Assembly: GCA_018678395.1 (NCBI GenBank)
Contig: JAHHMJ010000303.1
Coordinates: 1-5,984, forward strand
Length of the DNA stretch: 5,984 nt
From: Gemmatimonadota bacterium
GTDB taxonomy: Bacteria > Gemmatimonadota > Gemmatimonadetes > Longimicrobiales > Gaopeijiaceae
Direction: 5' to 3'
Below the pieces are notes generated by a model. That model was not told the origin of the DNA. It ran no database searches and saw only the letters and a program-made list of their open reading frames with translations. Positions 1-5,075 of the stretch are shown here, one piece after another. The stretch's first letter is position 1. Every line of letters begins with the position of its first letter. The translations under genes were made by a program, and so were the position numbers.

Positions 1-28
1 CCCCCCACGACGGGGGAGGCCGTGGGGG
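1..28 (-). terminator. Probable ssrA terminator hairpin (cut by window edge)
   Basis: Read on the minus strand, an 8-bp perfect stem (CCCCCACG, positions 28-21, with CGTGGGGG, positions 9-2) and an 11-nt loop starts three bases after the tmRNA 3' end. The position and GC-rich stem fit an intrinsic terminator. Any U-tract would lie beyond the window edge, so termination itself cannot be confirmed. Confidence 0.55.
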
Positions 29-30
29 CA

Positions 31-380
31 TGGAGGCGGCGGGAGTCGAACCCGCGTCCGCGAATGGATTCGTTCGAGCTTCTACGTGCGTAGAGCGCTG
101 TAGATCTCGCTTCGGGCAGCCAGCGAACAACCGCACCTCAGCCAGTCGTCTGAAATCTCACCGCCGATGGGACGACACCACCGGCAAGCCAGCCCGACTC
201 ATCGTCGTCTGCAGGAGCCGCCTCGGGCGGGCAACTCAGGAGACGGGCACGTAAGGGTTACTTACGCAGCCAGCGCCAGATCATTGTTGGCAGCTATAAG
301 GTTTTCCGAGGATTTACGAGGTTCGGGACCTCGGCACGCTACTCGACCTTCACCAGACACGTCGAAGCCGTGACGCCCCC
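31..380 (-). ncRNA. ssrA: tmRNA (transfer-messenger RNA, one-piece)
   Basis: This RNA rescues ribosomes stalled on damaged mRNA: with SmpB it enters the A site like alanyl-tRNA, then serves as template for a degradation tag. At 350 nt it has normal length for a one-piece tmRNA. The 5' end GGGGGCG (380-374) pairs with CGCCTCC near the 3' end, leaving discriminator A at 31. The 5' end continues into the tmRNA-typical ACGGCTTCGACG segment. The T-arm, with GGGTTCGACTCCC, lies at about 38-54. The CCA tail is not encoded, because the next bases on the minus strand are TGC, so it must be added after transcription. A hairpin at 317-333 (CGAGGT/ACCTCG) sits where pseudoknot PK1 is expected, upstream of the tag. 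A terminator-like hairpin follows the gene. The ends are set by the acceptor stem and could be off by a base. Confidence 0.96.
262..291 (-). other. tmRNA proteolysis tag reading frame (ANNDLALAA)
   Basis: The tag frame inside ssrA reads GCC AAC AAT GAT CTG GCG CTG GCT GCG TAA, giving A-N-N-D-L-A-L-A-A. The resume codon GCC (291-289) was chosen because TATAGCT stands just upstream, with A at -4 and G at -3 as in the E. coli resume context UAGUC-GCA. An in-frame GCT precedes it, so a ten-residue tag with an extra Ala is the alternative. The -LAA end is the classical ClpXP/ClpAP recognition signal. The stop TAA lies within a perfect 6-bp hairpin (CGTAAG-TAACC-CTTACG, 266-250). Confidence 0.88.
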
Positions 381-404
381 AGTGTTCTTTCAAACAACTC
401 CTAT

Positions 405-410
405 CTAATA
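405..410 (-). promoter_or_regulatory. Possible -10 box of the ssrA promoter
   Basis: On the minus strand TATTAG (410-405) matches four of six bases of a sigma-70 -10 box. It lies 24 nt before the mature tmRNA 5' end, in the most AT-rich stretch nearby (383-410), so a short leader would be removed by RNase P. No convincing -35 is seen at 16-18 nt; TTCGGA is 20 nt away. This is a weak call. Confidence 0.25.
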
Positions 411-562
411 CTCGGACGCGGACGCGAGGATCCGAACTCGCGGGATTGCGAGGACATTCACGAAGGACGCCGCGACCGGCGCGGAGACGAATGCGGGCGT
501 CGAGTTCTTCGCATAATTCCGGGATGAACGTGGACTCTGCGCCCAATTCTCGCCCGAGATCC

Positions 563-594
563 CACCTTTTTCCCGGATAGGCGGGAAGAAGGTG
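563..594. repeat. 13-bp inverted repeat, 6-nt loop
   Basis: On the plus strand CACCTTTTTCCCG (563-575) and CGGGAAGAAGGTG (582-594) flank the loop GATAGG. Plus-strand RNA would pair all 13 positions, with one U-G wobble. Minus-strand RNA would have one C-A mismatch. No U-tract follows in either direction, so it is not a standard terminator. It could be a small repeat element, a factor-dependent stop for dusB, or a structured RNA segment. Confidence 0.75.
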
Positions 595-622
595 CATTCC
601 GAGGCTCGCGGCTGCTCCAAGA

Positions 623-703
623 GCCACCTTCGTCCCGCCACGGTCGTCCCGCCGCAGTCCCGCCACCTTCGTCCCGCCGCAGTTCCGGCACGGTCCTCCC
701 GCC
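623..703. repeat. Degenerate GC-rich direct repeats
   Basis: GCCACCTTCGTCCCGCC occurs identically at 623-639 and 662-678, 39 bases apart. Related pieces lie between and after: CACGGTCGTCCCGCC (639-653) against CACGGTCCTCCCGCC (689-703), and GTCCCGCCGCAGT at 646-658 and 671-683. The pattern looks like local duplication with decay in non-coding DNA. No terminal inverted repeats or transposase are present. Confidence 0.7.
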
Positions 704-792
704 CCTGCTGCCTCCCCGTTATCGGTCGGAGGCGAGGAGGCAGCCGGGGTCGCAGCCGGGGACGGAGCCGACGCCCCGTTCCGCCGCTCGCT

Positions 793-1851
793 TCAGGCCA
801 GGACCGTCCGCGGCTCTACGCCGTCGGCAAGCGAGCCCTCGTCGACCGGACGGTCGGCCCAGCCGCGGTCTCGCGCCTCTACGAGGTACCGCTCGAGGTG
901 TTCCTGCATGTCGTCCAGCGAGTTCACCTGGAAGAGCACCTGCCGCAGCGCCTTGCCGTTCGGCAGGCCCTTCGTGTACCAGCCGAGGTGCTTGCGGAAC
1001 TCCTTCACCGCTCTCGCGGAGTCGGACTCGTAGGCCACCGCGTTGCGCGCGTGCTCGAGGCACACCTGGAAGCGCTCCTCGACGGTCGGTCCGGGCGGAA
1101 TCGGCAGGCCATCGAGCGCCGCCCGCGCCTGCTTGAAGAGCCACGGATCCCCGTGGCTGCCCCGTGCGATCATGACGCCGGCGCAGCCGGTCTCGTCTCT
1201 CATGCGTCGGGCGTCCTCGCCCGTCCGGACGTCGCCGTTGCCGACGACCGGGACGTCGAGCGCCTCGGTGATGGCCGCGATCTCCTCCCAGCGCGCCGAA
1301 CCGGAATACATGTCGGCACGGGTCCGGGCGTGCAGGGTGACGACCTGGGCACCGGCGTCCTGACACCGCAGCGCGATGGTCACGGGGTCGCGCGAGCGCT
1401 CGTCGAAGCCGCTGCGGATCTTCGCGGTGACGGGCAGCGGGGTGGCCGCATCGACGGCGCGGATGATCGAGACGACCAGATCGAGGTCGCGCAGACAGCC
1501 GCTGCCCCCGTTCCGCTTGACGATCTTCTTGACCGGACAGCCGAAGTTGATGTCGACGAAGTCGGGTCCGAAGGTGTCGGTGACGAAGGCGGCCGCCTCT
1601 CCCATGGCCCTCGGGTCGGCCCCGAAGATCTGGACCCCGATCGGACGCTCCTCCTCGTCGAACCGGAGGTAGTCGAGGGTCCGCTCGTTGCCCCGGATGA
1701 TCCCCTCGGCGCTGACGAACTCGGACACCACGACGTCGGCGCCGAAGCTCCGGCAGAGCCGGCGGAACGGCGACTCGCTCACCCCGGCCTGCGGGGCGAG
1801 AAAGAGCGGCGTGGTGGTGCCTCGGAAGAGGCTCAGGTAGCGCGAGTCCAT
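793..1851 (-). CDS. dusB: tRNA-dihydrouridine synthase, DusB family
   Basis: An FMN- and NADPH-dependent cytosolic enzyme that reduces specific uridines in the tRNA D-loop to dihydrouridine. The 352-residue product shows the family motifs in order: the N-terminal flavin-barrel strand LFLAPQAGVSESPFR (about 16-30), where most relatives have APMAGV; GVQIFGADP (72-80); DINFGCPVKKIVKRNGG (100-116), with the catalytic-type Cys105; TAKIRSGFD (142-150); TLHARTRADMYSG (172-184), with His174 and Arg176; GNGDV (204-208); and ARGSHGDPWLF (229-239), of the phosphate-binding end of the barrel. A C-terminal helical tRNA-binding region follows, ending with a variable tail. The length is usual for DusB. The ATG start lies shortly before the first barrel strand. 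No good Shine-Dalgarno is visible before it, so initiation may be weak or leaderless. It is divergent from the EIIA gene. The DusB subgroup is inferred from the INxGCPxKK...GGSGCL segment. Confidence 0.93.
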   Translation of the reverse strand: MDSRYLSLFRGTTTPLFLAPQAGVSESPFRRLCRSFGADVVVSEFVSAEGIIRGNERTLDYLRFDEEERPIGVQIFGADPRAMGEAAAFVTDTFGPDFVDINFGCPVKKIVKRNGGSGCLRDLDLVVSIIRAVDAATPLPVTAKIRSGFDERSRDPVTIALRCQDAGAQVVTLHARTRADMYSGSARWEEIAAITEALDVPVVGNGDVRTGEDARRMRDETGCAGVMIARGSHGDPWLFKQARAALDGLPIPPGPTVEERFQVCLEHARNAVAYESDSARAVKEFRKHLGWYTKGLPNGKALRQVLFQVNSLDDMQEHLERYLVEARDRGWADRPVDEGSLADGVEPRTVLA

Positions 1852-1907
1852 GGGTCGAAGCTACATCGGGCTCCGGGGGGCGTGAAGTCGCTGGGACGAC
1901 GCGATGC

Positions 1908-1936
1908 TTCATCCCGCGGCCCCGATCGAATAGACT
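1908..1936 (+). promoter_or_regulatory. Possible sigma-70 promoter for the EIIA gene
   Basis: TTCATC (1908-1913) and TAGACT (1931-1936) are separated by exactly 17 bases and match three and four of the six consensus positions. The site would start transcription about 40 bases before the ATG at 1986. The matches are weak in GC-rich DNA and the call rests mainly on spacing and position. Confidence 0.3.
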
Positions 1937-1971
1937 ACGAATTCACTGGTTCTACCCGCTGCCGCTGCTTC

Positions 1972-1975
1972 GGAG
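1972..1975 (+). promoter_or_regulatory. Ribosome-binding site of the EIIA gene
   Basis: GGAG ends ten bases before ATG 1986, slightly farther than usual. It supports this start, which is also the one that gives the standard family N-terminus. Confidence 0.45.
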
Positions 1976-1985
1976 TCCGACACCG

Positions 1986-2438
1986 ATGAAACTGAGGGAT
2001 TTCTTCACGACCGCGAGCGTGAGCCTCGACCTGCAGTCGTCGACCAAGGAAGACCTCCTCAAGGAGCTCGTCGCGCTGCTGGAACTCGACCCGAAGTCCG
2101 AGGCGATCCTGGTGAAGACGCTGAAGCGGCGGGAGAACCTCGGGAGCACGGGGATCGGCAAGGGCATTGCGATTCCCCACTGCCGCTCTCTCGTCGTCGG
2201 CCGGTTGCGGCTCGCCTACGGTCGCAAGCCCGACGGCGTGGATTTCAACGCCATCGACGGTCAGCCGGTCCACAATCTCTTCCTCATCGTGGCGCCGCCG
2301 CTGGAGGTCTCGAACCAGTACCTCCCGGTTCTGGGCAAGATCGCCCAGTTCGCGAAGGACGCGGAGGTGCCGGGCCGACTCGCGGAGATCGAGTCGCCGG
2401 AGGAGTTCCTGAGCCTGCTGGAAGAAAAGGCGCCCTGA
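1986..2438 (+). CDS. PTS EIIA domain protein, fructose/nitrogen (PtsN-like) type
   Basis: A single-domain EIIA of the mannitol/fructose/Ntr family, 150 residues, close to the size of stand-alone PtsN. The phosphorylatable histidine lies in STGIGKGIAIPHCRS (54-68) as His65, the same context as E. coli PtsN (GIGNGIAIPH). The N-terminal helix-rich part (LKELVALLEL, 25-34) and the segment VHNLFLIVAPP (about 94-104), followed by YLPVLGKIAQFAKD, also fit the EIIA fold. Such proteins accept phosphate from HPr/NPr and act in cytosolic regulation or in sugar uptake. No EIIB, EIIC, HPr, EI or rpoN is in the window, so a regulatory role is more likely than transport. It is the only plus-strand gene and converges on the secreted-protein gene, with 75 bases between the stops. 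I do not assign ptsN because the usual rpoN/hpf context is missing. Confidence 0.9.
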   Translation: MKLRDFFTTASVSLDLQSSTKEDLLKELVALLELDPKSEAILVKTLKRRENLGSTGIGKGIAIPHCRSLVVGRLRLAYGRKPDGVDFNAIDGQPVHNLFLIVAPPLEVSNQYLPVLGKIAQFAKDAEVPGRLAEIESPEEFLSLLEEKAP

Positions 2439-2445
2439 GCGCGTG

Positions 2446-2486
2446 AAAAAAGGCGGCCCCCCGGGGGTTCCGGAGAAAGGCCGCCT
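2446..2486 (-). terminator. Intrinsic terminator of the secreted FlgD-like protein gene
   Basis: On the minus strand AGGCGGCC (2486-2479) pairs perfectly with GGCCGCCT (2458-2451), followed directly by a T-run (2451-2446). The loop is long (20 nt) and itself holds a CCCCCGGGGG palindrome that can extend the structure. It starts 28 bases past the stop at 2514. It acts on minus-strand transcription only, because no T-run follows in the plus direction. The EIIA gene therefore lacks a visible terminator of its own. Confidence 0.85.
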
Positions 2487-2496
2487 CGCGCTCCAC

Positions 2497-2509
2497 GGGA
2501 AGAGTTCCC
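2497..2509. repeat. Small inverted repeat next to the stop of the secreted-protein gene
   Basis: GGGAA-GAG-TTCCC, a 5-bp stem with a 3-nt loop, sits between the terminator and the stop codon at 2514. It may add to mRNA 3'-end structure. There is no T-run, so it is not a terminator by itself. Confidence 0.4.
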
Positions 2510-2513
2510 CGCG

Positions 2514-2957
2514 CTACTTGGTGACGAACATCCGCATGACCTTGCTGCGACCGTTCACCGTGATCTGGCAGAAGTAGACTCCGGACGCCACCTGGCGACC
2601 AGACGAATCACGACCGTCCCAAAAGGCCTCGTACACGTCCGATCGCGTGTACTCGAGCTGATTGAGGGGCACGCCCTCCCCTGCCGGGTGGCGAAGCGCC
2701 ACCGGCGAGGCGACCAGCTGCTTCAACTGGTTGTAGATCCGAATCGTCACGACCGCGGGGCGGCCGTCCCGAAACAGCCCCTCGTTGAGGGCGAACGGGA
2801 TGGTCGTCTCGGGATTGAACGGATTCGGGTAGTTGGACCTGAGTTCGAAGTCCTGCTGTCCAGACGACCCGCCACCCACCTCCTGGGCGGAGGCGGGTAC
2901 CGAAGCGATGCCGATGATGGAGAGGAGGACCAGCGAGACGCGAAGGAGGCGTCTCAT
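2514..2957 (-). CDS. Small secreted protein with FlgD-like / T9SS-type C-terminal domain
   Basis: A 147-residue exported protein of unknown specific role. Residues 1-24 form a clear Sec signal peptide: MRRLLR, a hydrophobic core, then ASA before Gln25. After a short Gly/Ser linker (27-35) comes FELRSNYPNPFNPETTIPFAL (37-57 region), the signature opening of the FlgD Ig-like / type-A sorting-like domain. VTIRIYNQLKQLV follows (70-82), then the typical WDGRDSSGRQVASGVYFCQI (113-132) and the last strand SKVMRMFVTK (138-147). In known proteins this domain is the C-terminal end of large extracellular enzymes or adhesins, where it serves sorting or anchoring. Here it is practically the whole mature protein. 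No upstream coding remnant in frame suggests a truncated larger gene, and the gene has its own promoter, signal peptide, Shine-Dalgarno and terminator. One cysteine (Cys130) is present. It could be a free decoy, a structural subunit or an envelope protein; function is not assigned. Confidence 0.88.
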   Translation of the reverse strand: MRRLLRVSLVLLSIIGIASVPASAQEVGGGSSGQQDFELRSNYPNPFNPETTIPFALNEGLFRDGRPAVVTIRIYNQLKQLVASPVALRHPAGEGVPLNQLEYTRSDVYEAFWDGRDSSGRQVASGVYFCQITVNGRSKVMRMFVTK

Positions 2958-2962
2958 CGCGG

Positions 2963-2967
2963 CCTCC
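2963..2967 (-). promoter_or_regulatory. Ribosome-binding site of the secreted-protein gene
   Basis: GGAGG on the minus strand, five bases before ATG 2957, fixes the start and agrees with the signal peptide beginning there. Confidence 0.8.
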
Positions 2968-2985
2968 GCACAGTCCTGTCTGTGC
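2968..2985 (-). repeat. Leader hairpin abutting the Shine-Dalgarno
   Basis: On the minus strand GCACAG-ACAGGA-CTGTGC forms a perfect 6-bp stem with a 6-nt loop, and its last base touches the GGAGG at 2967-2963. It could modulate ribosome access or mRNA stability. It is short enough to be chance, so its role is inference. Confidence 0.45.
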
Positions 2986-3032
2986 CGTAGAAGTGGATCG
3001 AAACGACGACTCCCGTCGAGATTCGAGGACGT

Positions 3033-3050
3033 GGGTTCGGAGCCGAACCC
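3033..3050 (-). promoter_or_regulatory. Perfect palindrome at the transcription start of the secreted-protein gene
   Basis: GGGTTCGG-CT-CCGAACCC (8-bp arms, 2-bp spacer) begins about three bases downstream of the start site expected from the promoter at 3060-3089. It fits either an operator for a dimeric regulator or a 5'-end stabilising hairpin (7-bp stem, 4-nt loop). The sequence alone cannot separate these. Confidence 0.6.
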
Positions 3051-3059
3051 TCATATCGC

Positions 3060-3089
3060 ATAGTACGCGGCCCCGTCGCCCAGGGTCAA
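3060..3089 (-). promoter_or_regulatory. Sigma-70 type promoter of the secreted-protein gene
   Basis: On the minus strand TTGACC (3089-3084) and TACTAT (3065-3060) match five and four consensus positions with an 18-bp spacer. The expected start is near 3053, giving a leader of about 95 nt before ATG 2957. This separates the gene from the recO-selB operon upstream. It is the clearest promoter in the window. Confidence 0.6.
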
Positions 3090-3108
3090 GCGAATGAGGT
3101 CGCTCACC

Positions 3109-3124
3109 CTGTGGAATTCTACAG
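3109..3124. promoter_or_regulatory. Near-perfect palindrome upstream of the promoter
   Basis: CTGTGGAATTCTACAG is a 16-bp palindrome with one mismatched pair. Its centre is about 64 bases upstream of the expected start of the secreted-protein transcript, a typical place for a class-I activator. Binding by any regulator is speculative. Confidence 0.35.
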
Positions 3125-3145
3125 CGATCGGCGGTCGGGGGTCCG

Positions 3146-3191
3146 TCCGGTCAGTCCGCGACCCGCCGTCCGGTCAGTCGGCGACCCGCCG
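3146..3191. repeat. 23-bp tandem duplication across the selB stop
   Basis: Two adjacent 23-bp copies (3146-3168 and 3169-3191) differ at a single base. The right copy contains the last codons and the TGA stop of selB (3174). The left copy repeats them just downstream, shifted by two bases relative to the selB frame. Confidence 0.9.
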
Positions 3192-5075
3192 CCCGTCGCC
3201 GGTGCGGATCGTCACGCCCTCGCGGTCCATCCAGGCGAGGATCGGCAGCAGGTGCCGGCGCGTGACCGGGACGGCCTCGCGGAAGTCCGCCGGCCCGAGG
3301 TCTTCGCGACCCGCGAGCTCGGCGCGCACGGCGTCGACGACGTCCGCCAGCGTCGGGGCGTCGATGTAGATCTCGTGCTCGAGCTGGACCAGCACGCCGT
3401 CTCGCACCAGACCCTCGAGGAGCACCGGGAAGACCGGGTCCTCGCGGAGCTCGGGATCCAGCTCGGGGATGAACGGCGGCGTCGGACCGGCCTCGCGGAA
3501 GGTGGTGGTGACCGCCTGCCGCAGCCGCTGCTGCGCGTCGGACAGGGTCGGACGGAATCCCGTTCGCGAGACGACGCCCCGCTCCACGACCAGCAGTCCG
3601 TCCCCGCACGCCCGGTCGAGGGCGAGGTCGGCGAGGCCCGGTGCGGCGTGAGAAGCGAAGCGCGCCCGCAACGCTTCGACCGGGATCCCGGGCCGGTAGG
3701 GCTCGGCCTCGTGCACCGCATCCACGGCGTCGACCAGGGTCGTGACGCCGTCGTCGATGACGCCGCCTGCGACCCAGCGGCCGGCCGCGGTCGGGGACGC
3801 GCCCTGGCCGGCGAGCTCCGTCAGGGCCGCCGCAACGATCGACGGCACACGGCCCGATCGGAGCGGGATCTCGACCTCGGGTACGCCGCCCGGTCCGGCG
3901 ATTCCGAGCACGGCGCGCACGGCATCGGCGCCGGTACCGTCGAGCAGCTCGGCGAACCCCTGGTGCTCGGGACGCGTTGCCCGCCCCCGCTTCGGGGCCG
4001 GGGCCTCGGCGACGCGGATGCCCGCGATGGTGGTCACCGGGGAGTAGGATCGCAGGACGCCGGCGGCGCCGACGCGGGGGGCGACCGGCGACTCCAGCCG
4101 GAGCTGCCCCCAGCCGGCGGTACCGGGTGCGATCTCGTCCCGCCCGAAGAGAACCACACGGGCCATCACCTCGGCGGTCCCGAGATGGACCCGCACGCGT
4201 TGGTTGTGCGCGAGGGTCCATCCCGTGGCGGGGAGCACACGGATCTCCACGGTGACCATGCCGGAGGGCTGCCACTCCGTCCCCCCGACCACGACGTCGC
4301 CGCGCGCGACGCCCCCGCGATCGATGCCGTCTCCGGTGAGGGCCACCGCGACCCGGGACCCGGCCACGGCCCGATCGACTTCGACGCCGTGCACCTGGAG
4401 GCCGCGCACCCGCGCCGACCGATCGGCGGGCAGCAGCCGCACGCGGTCGCCGACGCGAAGCGCGCCCGACACCAGTGTGCCGGTGACCACCGTCCCCGTG
4501 CCACGAACCGTGAACACCCGGTCGACGGGAAGCGCGAGCAGGTCGTCCGCCGCCTCCGGTCGTTCCCGGGCCAGGGCGAGGAGCCGATCGCGCAGCGCTT
4601 CGATCCCCTCCCCCGTGCGCGACGACACGCGCATCACGGGGGCCTCGTCGAAGCCGGCCGCCCGGACGGTGTCGCGCACGTCGTCCTCGACGAGCTCGGT
4701 CCACTCGTCATCGGCGAGATCGATCTTGGTGAGGGCGACCACGAGCCGGGAGACCCGCAGCAGCGACAGGATGGACAGATGCTCCCGGGTCTGCGGCATC
4801 ACCCCTTCATCGGCCGCCACCACGAGCAGCGCCATATCCATCCCGGTGGCGCCGGCCAGCATGTTGCGCACGAAGCCCTCGTGACCCGGCACGTCGACGA
4901 CACCGAGCCGGACTCCTTCGCCGGCCAGCTCGGCGAACCCGAGGTCGATCGTGATGCCGCGCTCCTTCTCCTCCTTGAGGCGGTCGGTGTCGACACCCGT
5001 CAACGCGCCGACGAGGGCCGTCTTGCCGTGATCGATGTGACCGGCGGTTCCCAGGATCGCGGTGCGGTCGCTCAC
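3174..5075 (-). CDS. selB: Selenocysteine-specific translation elongation factor SelB
   Basis: A GTPase that brings selenocysteyl-tRNA to ribosomes paused at UGA codons followed by a SECIS hairpin. The 633-residue product is close to E. coli SelB (614). G-domain motifs are complete: GHIDHGKT (12-19), [10 protein letters not shown] (38-47), DVPGHE (61-66), TKID (116-119) and VSSRTGEG (150-157). Domain II follows with [15 protein letters not shown] (185-199), then domain III. Four winged-helix segments make up roughly the last 250 residues, ending in the SECIS-binding type [18 protein letters not shown] (605-622 region). I start at GTG 5075 rather than farther upstream: the motif spacing is then standard, a GGAGG stands four bases before it, and it overlaps the recO stop as GTGA. 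selA, selC and selD are not in the window. Nothing appears truncated, but the 3' end lies in a 23-bp tandem duplication. Confidence 0.96.
   Translation of the reverse strand: MSDRTAILGTAGHIDHGKTALVGALTGVDTDRLKEEKERGITIDLGFAELAGEGVRLGVVDVPGHEGFVRNMLAGATGMDMALLVVAADEGVMPQTREHLSILSLLRVSRLVVALTKIDLADDEWTELVEDDVRDTVRAAGFDEAPVMRVSSRTGEGIEALRDRLLALARERPEAADDLLALPVDRVFTVRGTGTVVTGTLVSGALRVGDRVRLLPADRSARVRGLQVHGVEVDRAVAGSRVAVALTGDGIDRGGVARGDVVVGGTEWQPSGMVTVEIRVLPATGWTLAHNQRVRVHLGTAEVMARVVLFGRDEIAPGTAGWGQLRLESPVAPRVGAAGVLRSYSPVTTIAGIRVAEAPAPKRGRATRPEHQGFAELLDGTGADAVRAVLGIAGPGGVPEVEIPLRSGRVPSIVAAALTELAGQGASPTAAGRWVAGGVIDDGVTTLVDAVDAVHEAEPYRPGIPVEALRARFASHAAPGLADLALDRACGDGLLVVERGVVSRTGFRPTLSDAQQRLRQAVTTTFREAGPTPPFIPELDPELREDPVFPVLLEGLVRDGVLVQLEHEIYIDAPTLADVVDAVRAELAGREDLGPADFREAVPVTRRHLLPILAWMDREGVTIRTGDGRRVAD

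Larger units (their letters stand above)
381..792. other. Intergenic region between ssrA and dusB, no supported gene
   Basis: About 410 bases without a credible coding region. Several short open frames on both strands cross it, but none has a recognisable motif, a ribosome-binding site or a plausible protein composition; they reflect the scarcity of stops in GC-rich DNA. Contents are an AT-richer ssrA promoter-proximal part (381-410), a small hairpin CGCGAG/CTCGCG (423-442), a strong 13-bp inverted repeat (563-594), degenerate direct repeats (623-703), and an 8-bp inverted repeat CTGCCTCC/GGAGGCAG (708-743) about 50 bases past the dusB stop. That last hairpin has no U-tract, so no intrinsic dusB terminator is evident. 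Confidence 0.7.

Noticed and set aside
30..373. Small plus-strand frames across the tmRNA region
   Set aside because: They are antisense to ssrA, whose secondary structure and tag fully explain the sequence.
405..691. Minus-strand small frames between ssrA and dusB (78 and 77 codons)
   Set aside because: No ribosome site or motif; both begin at GTG codons inside the degenerate repeats and pass through the inverted repeat.
262..795. dusB frame stays open past its UGA for about 177 codons down to the tmRNA tag stop, with SelB encoded nearby, suggesting a selenocysteine read-through
   Set aside because: DusB is complete at the UGA, the downstream translation looks random and runs through the tmRNA gene, and I see no SECIS-like loop just after the UGA. 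Stops are rare by chance at this GC content.
592..1989. Long plus-strand open frame (465 codons) opposite dusB
   Set aside because: It lies antisense to a gene with complete DusB motifs, is composed mostly of R, A, G, V, D and L, has no recognisable domain, and overlaps the EIIA start. Typical shadow frame in GC-rich DNA.
3109..3124. Resemblance of GTGGAATTCTACAG to the lac operator core GTGGAATTGT
   Set aside because: The match is short, no LacI-family gene is in the window and the organism type is distant. Kept only as an unnamed palindrome.
3151..4704. Minus-strand 517-codon frame overlapping selB
   Set aside because: Arginine-rich out-of-frame translation of selB. Its end resembles the SelB tail only because of the 23-bp tandem duplication.
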